Below are positions 58,897 to 64,000 of a DNA stretch of 64,000 nucleotides, piece by piece; within the stretch, counting starts at the first letter, position 1; the number at the start of each line of letters is the position of its first letter. The stretch is from Trissonchulus latispiculum. Lineage: Eukaryota; Nematoda; Enoplea; Enoplida; Ironidae. A program made the translations under genes and the position numbers. Below the pieces are notes generated by a model. That model worked only from the letters and a program-made list of their open reading frames with translations, was not told where the DNA came from and did not search any database. The stretch spans positions 1 through 64,000 of the forward strand of contig JASAND010015487.1 in assembly GCA_030248195.1 (NCBI GenBank), given 5' to 3'.

Positions 58897-59693
58897 AAGT
58901 TTTATGAACTTTCTGACTCAATATTGACCTTATTTTAGACTTAGAAACATGTAGGCAATCAAGTTTTCGAGTTTAAAACCCCTGTCTAACGTCAAAATTA
59001 CTTCATAGTTGAATGTTTTTTGGCATTAGCAATGGCTGAAAATGCGATTTTTGACATAAAAATAGAAAAAATTTTGGGGGGTCTAAAAAAGGGGGCCCCC
59101 CCGCAAAATTCCGGGGGAGGGGGCCCCCCAACCCAAATCCCCGTTACACCTATGGGGACGTCCCCCCCCCCCCAATTGGGGGGGGGGGTAGTCGCGCCGA
59201 AGTCGCGAAAAATGCCGAAAATTGGGTATTTTTAGGGTAAATTTTGAAAAAAATTTTCAAAAATGTCCAAATTTTGGGCTTAAACAATTTATTAAATACA
59301 CGTTTTTAACTGTATTATGGATCTTATGACTCAATATTGACCTTATTTTGGACTTGGAAACATGTTGGCAGTCAAGTTTTGAGTTTAAAACCACTGTCTA
59401 ATGTTAAAATTACTTTATGGTTAGATGTTTTTTATCATTAGAAACGGCTGAAAATGCGATTTTTGGCACAAAAAATGAAAAATTTTTTTGGGGGAGGATT
59501 GGGGGAGGGTCCTGGGGGGGGGGGGGTTGGGGTCAGGGTTTTTTTGGTCGCCGAACTTTAGGCCAAATGGCCTCAACGACTCAAATGTTTTAGGCCATCA
59601 GCCAAAAAATTTAGGCCATCCAAATTTTGTTAATTTTTAGGTTGTGCGTTATTGTACGCATTGTTAAAATTACAGTTATCATGTATTCACGCG

Positions 59694-59751
59694 TTATATA
59701 TATATATATATACGTATATATATATATATATATATATATACGTATATATAT
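59694..59751. repeat. TA microsatellite
   Basis: (TA)n interrupted by CG at two positions. Confidence 0.95.
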
Positions 59752-59931
59752 TCAAAAATCGCCATCGTCACTGTTTAACACACCAGAAAAACTACGTTTT
59801 TACCTTACAATGGCAGAAACAGAACCTTATTAGCATAGAATAATAGTGCACGATAGCATTAATGAATTTTTATTGAAAATTAAAACAGGTAGGAGCATAC
59901 GAGTATACGTATACAAGAAATAAAAATGCTC

Positions 59932-60731
59932 CTAAAGAGCACAGAAAGGAATATATATGAGTCCACATGGAACATGTAAAATGCTAAATATTGTCGGTTG
60001 TAAATTAAGAATAAGACAAGCATGTAAAATGCTAATATGAGTCTGGTGGGGTTGGAAAGTGCAGAAGACAAGTTTGTACACGCACCAATATGAGTGCATG
60101 CCAAATAGACTCATATTGGCATTATTAGTAGTCTGAAGGCAAGTGGTTGCGAATTTCGGTTACATATCACTCACGTAATGACAGCAAGACGAGACAGGGT
60201 AGTTTTAGGGTGGATGACAGGATGCTCCACTGGTTACGCACGTATAAACGTATATATGTCCCGAAAGTTAACATCAGATTTAACTTTGAGTCTCTGAATA
60301 TATACATGAGTTATACAAACGCTTAATAAAAATGTTATACATGTTATATCCGCTCGTCGGCGCACTGTTGACTAGGTAACAGCGGTCTAACAGTTTCCTA
60401 AGGAGAAAAGTTGACAATGTTGACCATGGTTGGGATATCCATGTGACGTCAATAACGCTACGTACTTATTCGCCTTTACTCCTGCGTAGAAATATATACG
60501 TTAGAATTCCGCAATGGATGCATGCATTATCGTTTTTATACGGAATGCCAATATGAGTCTATTTGGCATGCACTCATATTGGTGCGTGTACAAACTTGTC
60601 TTCTGCACTTTCCAACCCCACCAGACTCATATTAGCATTTTACATGCTTGTCTTATTCTTAATTTACAACCGACAATATTTAGCATTTTACATGTTCCAT
60701 GTGGACTCATATTCCTTTCTGTGCTCTTTAG
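59932..60731. repeat. Inverted repeat, two 190-bp arms
   Basis: Arms 59932-60122 and 60545-60731 are almost perfect reverse complements, sharing AGAGCACAGAAAGGAATAT, AACATGTAAAATGCTAA, ATTGTCGGTTGTAAATTAAG and GCCAAATAGACTCATATTGG. The 420-bp loop is unique sequence. Within each arm, TAAAATGCTAATATGAGTC-like pieces are themselves repeated. No coding sequence; it is either a foldback element or two inverted copies. Confidence 0.88.
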
Positions 60732-60814
60732 TCCACTTTTTATCCACTTTTTACATGTCGTTGACAAAAGCGTTAAAGAATCATTTAGCATTATATATGC
60801 ATTAAATAGCACAG

Positions 60815-61240
60815 CACTGTACAGCCACTTTGGGCATGCACTTTTATGAGAAAAGTTGCTCAGCTTGCTTAGGGCTTTCATTTGGTACCAAATTTGACCA
60901 CTTTTGAAAAATTTCATTTTTGACCGAAAATCGCCTAAGTCCCCACCCCACCCCACCACAGCACTCTACAGCCACTTTGAGCATGCAGTTCTATGACAAA
61001 AGTTGCTCAGCTCGTTTAGGGCTTTCATTTGGTACCAAATTTGACCACTTTTGAAACATTTCATTTTTGACCGAAAATCGCCTAAGTCCCCACCCCACCC
61101 CACCACAGCACTCTACAGCCACTTTGAGCATGCAGTTCTATGACAAAAGTTGCTCAGCTCGCTTAGGGCTTTCATTTGGTACCAAATTTGACCACTTTTG
61201 AAAATTTCCATTTTTGACCCCATGACCTCCCACCGACCTG
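60815..61240. repeat. 147-bp tandem repeat, three copies
   Basis: The anchor ACAGCCACTTTG recurs at 60821, 60968 and 61115, an exact 147-bp period. Copies share AAAAGTTGCTCAGCT, GGGCTTTCATTTGGTACC and CCTAAGTCCCCACCCCACCC with few changes. Confidence 0.92.
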
Positions 61241-61690
61241 ACCCTCCAGATGGCAAAGTGGAACCAGCACAGCAAGATTGGTGGGTCAGACGGCAAAACG
61301 GATGCCAGGAATGAGCTGGGCGCACCAGAAAACCCCTATAGACAATGTTTTGAGAGGCTATGTACAGTCCTATATGATGTTCCCAGAAGTCGGTACCGAC
61401 CGGACCCTCCAGACGGCAAAGTGGAACCAGCACAGCAAGATGGGTGGGTCAGACGGCAAAACGGACACCGGGAATGAGCTGGGCGCACCAGAAAACCCCT
61501 ATAGACAAAGTTTGGAGGGGCTTTGTAAAGCCTACTATGGACCTCCGGGAAGCGGTTACCGACCTGACCCCTCAGACGGTCAAGTGGAACCAACCCAGCA
61601 ACTTGGGTTACTCGGGCAGCAAAACTGATAGCGGGAATCGATTCTCCGTCCCAAAAAACCTTTATATGCAAGATTTGAGAAGTCTATCTT
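61235..61690. repeat. 163-bp tandem repeat, three copies
   Basis: The anchor ACCC(C)TCCAGA recurs at about 61241, 61404 and 61566. Shared blocks include GTGGAACCAGCACAGCAAGAT, GTCAGACGGCAAAAC and GCGCACCAGAAAACCCCTAT. Homology to the 147-bp array was not seen. The GC-rich units give open frames in both strands, but these have no recognisable domain. Confidence 0.88.
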
Positions 61691-61731
61691 GAAAAATAAG
61701 CGAAAAAACTAAGTTCAAAGTCGGACCCAAC

Positions 61732-62350
61732 ATTCACCAACTTTGGCGGGCCACTGTGGCGCTGTGGCGCAACATATCAAAAATCCGACTTCAAACGTCA
61801 TAATCCGGATATATGTCCTTATCAACCATATATAACTTGTCTTGTTTTTTATTTGCACAAAGAGCTGGAAAGAAGCTAATCCCAGGCATACTTTTGGCCA
61901 TTTCGACGTTCTGAGCCGACTTTGTGTAGCCACTGTGGCGCTGCGGCGCACTGTGGCGCGGCGGCGACCACATATATCGAAAGTCAGTAACCTATATATA
62001 TTGATGATATACCACAATAGGTGTCTGAACCTCGCTACATTCTGTGAAAGAGGCTACAAAATGGTGACATACGAGGGTAAAACGGAGACACCGGAAAAAA
62101 AACATCGCCGGCATAACTGCCGGCGGGTGCAACTTTTTAACGGTAAGTGTTAGGGGGATGAAATTTTCCAATTATACTAAACTCGACACGGACTTTCTTT
62201 TGCGCACAAAATTTGCGCAGGATCTGCGCAGGAATCTGCGCAGCGCCTCTGAAGGCTGTCATTGGGGCGTTTTGACTCATATTATAGGGGTCGCCACCGC
62301 GACCCCTATGATATATAGAGAACCAAAGAAAGAAAAAATTAAATAGAAAT
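61732..62350. other. Non-coding sequence with short inverted motifs
   Basis: Contains repeated GCCACTGTGGCGCTGTGGCGC and GCGGCGCACTGTGGCGCGG strings at 61750-61772 and 61930-61965, and a small palindrome TAGGGGTCGCCACCGCGACCCCTA at 62286-62309. No gene recognised. Confidence 0.45.
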
Positions 62351-62393
62351 AAAGTTAAACTACATACTAAAAATAGCATTTCTTCGATGAAAT

Positions 62394-62395
<2 letters not shown>

Positions 62396-62424
<29 letters not shown>
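62396..62424. repeat. TA microsatellite
   Basis: A simple (TA)n run of about 29 bp. Confidence 0.95.
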
Positions 62425-62861
62425 AGTAAATGAAATTATAACTTGAATGTGTATTTATAACGTGCAAATAGACAATGTAACTAGCTGGCAGCTGGTGCAG
62501 CAAAGAAATACAACTGAAAAGGTATAAATTCTCGCAGACGGCACGAAAATTTAACTGGGTTTTCGTCGAAAAGTTTAGGCCAAATGGCCTCAACGGCCAA
62601 AATTCTTTAGGCCATCGACATGGCCCAAGCTATGGCCTTAAAATTTTGATTTTTCGCTTTTTCAAATTTTTAATTCTTGTTATTTGTTAGTTGGGTTATT
62701 GATTATTAAAATTTTAAAATTGTACGAACGTAAATGTTTAGGAGTCATCCAACATTCTATGAACAGAAGAAAATTTATATATTTTGATACTGAAGCTTGT
62801 AGTTTTTAGACACAGGTCGGCACAACAGCCTTCAATTTTGCCTACAACGTTGCAGGCTGGA

Positions 62862-63130
62862 CCATAGGTGTAACGGAGATTTGGGGTGGGGGGGGGGCTC
62901 CCCCCCAACATTTTCTGGGGGTGCCCCCTCCGGAGACCCCCCCAACCCTCCCCCAAAAAAATTTTTCAATTTTTATGTCAAAAATCGCATTTTCAGCCGT
63001 TTGTAATACTAATAAACATCGAATCATGAAGTAATTTTTACATTAGACAGTGGTTTTAAACTGTAAAACTTGATTGTCCAGGTGTTTCTAAGTTCAAAAG
63101 AAGGCTAATATTCAGTCAAAAAGTCCATAA
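62862..63130. repeat. CATAGGTGT-related repeat, further copy
   Basis: Starts CCATAGGTGTAACGGAGATTTGGGG, followed by G/C runs and the AAAATCGCATTTTCAGCC block, then the TTTTAAACTG...AATATT part shared with 56993-57160 in the same orientation. Confidence 0.65.
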
Positions 63131-64000
63131 AACTATTAAAAACTTGTATTTCTCGCAATAACAAGTCAGGTAGTGCGCGTCAGCGCACTACCTAGAATAG
63201 GGAAATTTTGGGGTAGTGCTAATTTTTGGAAATAGTTTTTTTAATATCTCAGGGAGGAGTGGACCGATCGGGCTCAAACTCGCTGTGTGAAGAGCCTGTG
63301 GGCAGGGGTACATGCTGTGAAAATTTCAGCCGAATCGGTCGAGCCAATCTCGAGATATGAAAAATAGCCCCTTTCCCAGCTCGTGTTTTCTCTCCTCATT
63401 TTTTTCCCCCCACCCTAGGGCTCGGAGGGCTTCGACCCCCTAGGAACTTTTGGTCCTTTTTTGTATAGAATCCCCCGCAATTAAGGGGAAATCAGTTTTG
63501 GAGGCTCTAGAACCCCCCCATAGGTCTGTGTACATAGGGGGGACCCCCTATTTTGGCCCCCCGGAAAAAAACTAAGTCCGAAAATATTTGCACTCGTCTA
63601 CAGAGAGCTAGGCTCAAAGCCAGGTTCTCATATTGGGGTTATAGCATCGCCCCAAGGTGAAGATCTCCGGGAAACGAGATGGTGCTGTTCGGTGGTCTGT
63701 GGCGCCCTGGCCAGGGGTCACTAGTTAACGTGTAAAAGGGGGGGTCTGGGCCTACGGAGTAGGCAGCCCTATACATAAGAGCTGCTGGGCTGAGGTTTCG
63801 TATTCGAATAGGAACCCCTATATGGTGAATCTAAATGGCCCATTAGTTTTGCTCTAGCACCTATCCGTGGGGCTGGGGGGCACCCTGATGGAGGTGGGCC
63901 CCTACCGTGTCGCGGGTCCAACTTTAAACTCTCCCATAGAAGGATCCGCTGCAGGTACAGCTTTCATATTGGGCGTGTGGGGTGGGCTGCGGGAGCACTA
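63131..64000. other. Non-coding end of the window
   Basis: Holds a perfect small palindrome AGGTAGTGCGC...GCGCACTACCT at 63170-63195, then a sequence (63240-63420) with AATTTCAGCC(G/C)AATCGGTC, which recurs at 37580-37600. No coding sequence recognised. Confidence 0.4.

Noticed and set aside
61113..61671. Several 75-116-codon frames on both strands
   Set aside because: They follow the 147- and 163-bp tandem repeat units and occur on both strands at once.

Overview
This is a eukaryotic, almost certainly invertebrate animal, genomic window. It contains spliced coding exons with GT..AG introns, AATAAA polyadenylation signals, a TATA box, a tRNA-like gene, a tRNA-derived SINE, Ty3/gypsy LTR sequences and many small DNA-transposon derivatives. 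A focal-adhesion-kinase-like exon pair and a thrombospondin type 1 exon point to Metazoa. A 35-base intron in the BTB gene would suit lineages with very short introns (some flatworms, for example), but I cannot name the species. There is no sign of bacterial gene organisation.

Real genes are sparse and mostly fragmentary. On the + strand: two FAK-like kinase exons (7506-7621 and about 9519-9619) and a terminal exon of unknown product (11730-11971); a complete-looking single-exon Cys-rich secreted or GPI-anchored protein (17549-18277); a BTB-domain gene (19033-20845) with a frameshift and a stop; an RGG-type terminal exon (36127-36250); a Myb/SANT-like exon (42592-42923). On the - strand: a TSP1-domain exon with a possible terminal exon (21209-21701), the C-terminal end of an integrase-derived protein (25672-26514), and an AT-hook exon (46975-47297).

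The rest is mainly mobile DNA. A nearly complete but broken Ty3/gypsy element lies on the - strand at 50252-54849, with two 193-bp LTRs, and a second LTR plus gag start lies at about 41350-41946. Non-autonomous DNA transposons can be delimited by terminal inverted repeats (TIRs) and target-site duplications (TSDs): hAT-like elements with 8-bp TSDs at 2865-3252, 13609-14367 and a dense cluster at 57163-58888; a Harbinger-like element at 12795-13031; a TTAA element at 30596-31576; and a foldback family beginning CAAGAGTACATAATA at 17114, 33600, 34028, 34387 and 49641. Large inverted structures occur at 36-4230, 37871-39958 and 59932-60731. There are 147-, 155- and 163-bp tandem repeats, palindrome clusters (GAGTTAAAATTAACTC and GGCACGCGTGCC types), and extreme G/C homopolymer runs, especially at 56,800-59,200.

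Two insertion patterns stand out. In the 57-kb cluster and again at 33.6-34.6 kb, several elements sit head to tail separated by one shared copy of the same short direct repeat, as if each new insertion re-used the duplicated target of the previous one. At 31.58-32.77 kb there is a decayed coding region that could be an endogenous viral capsid-like remnant; that identity is only tentative.
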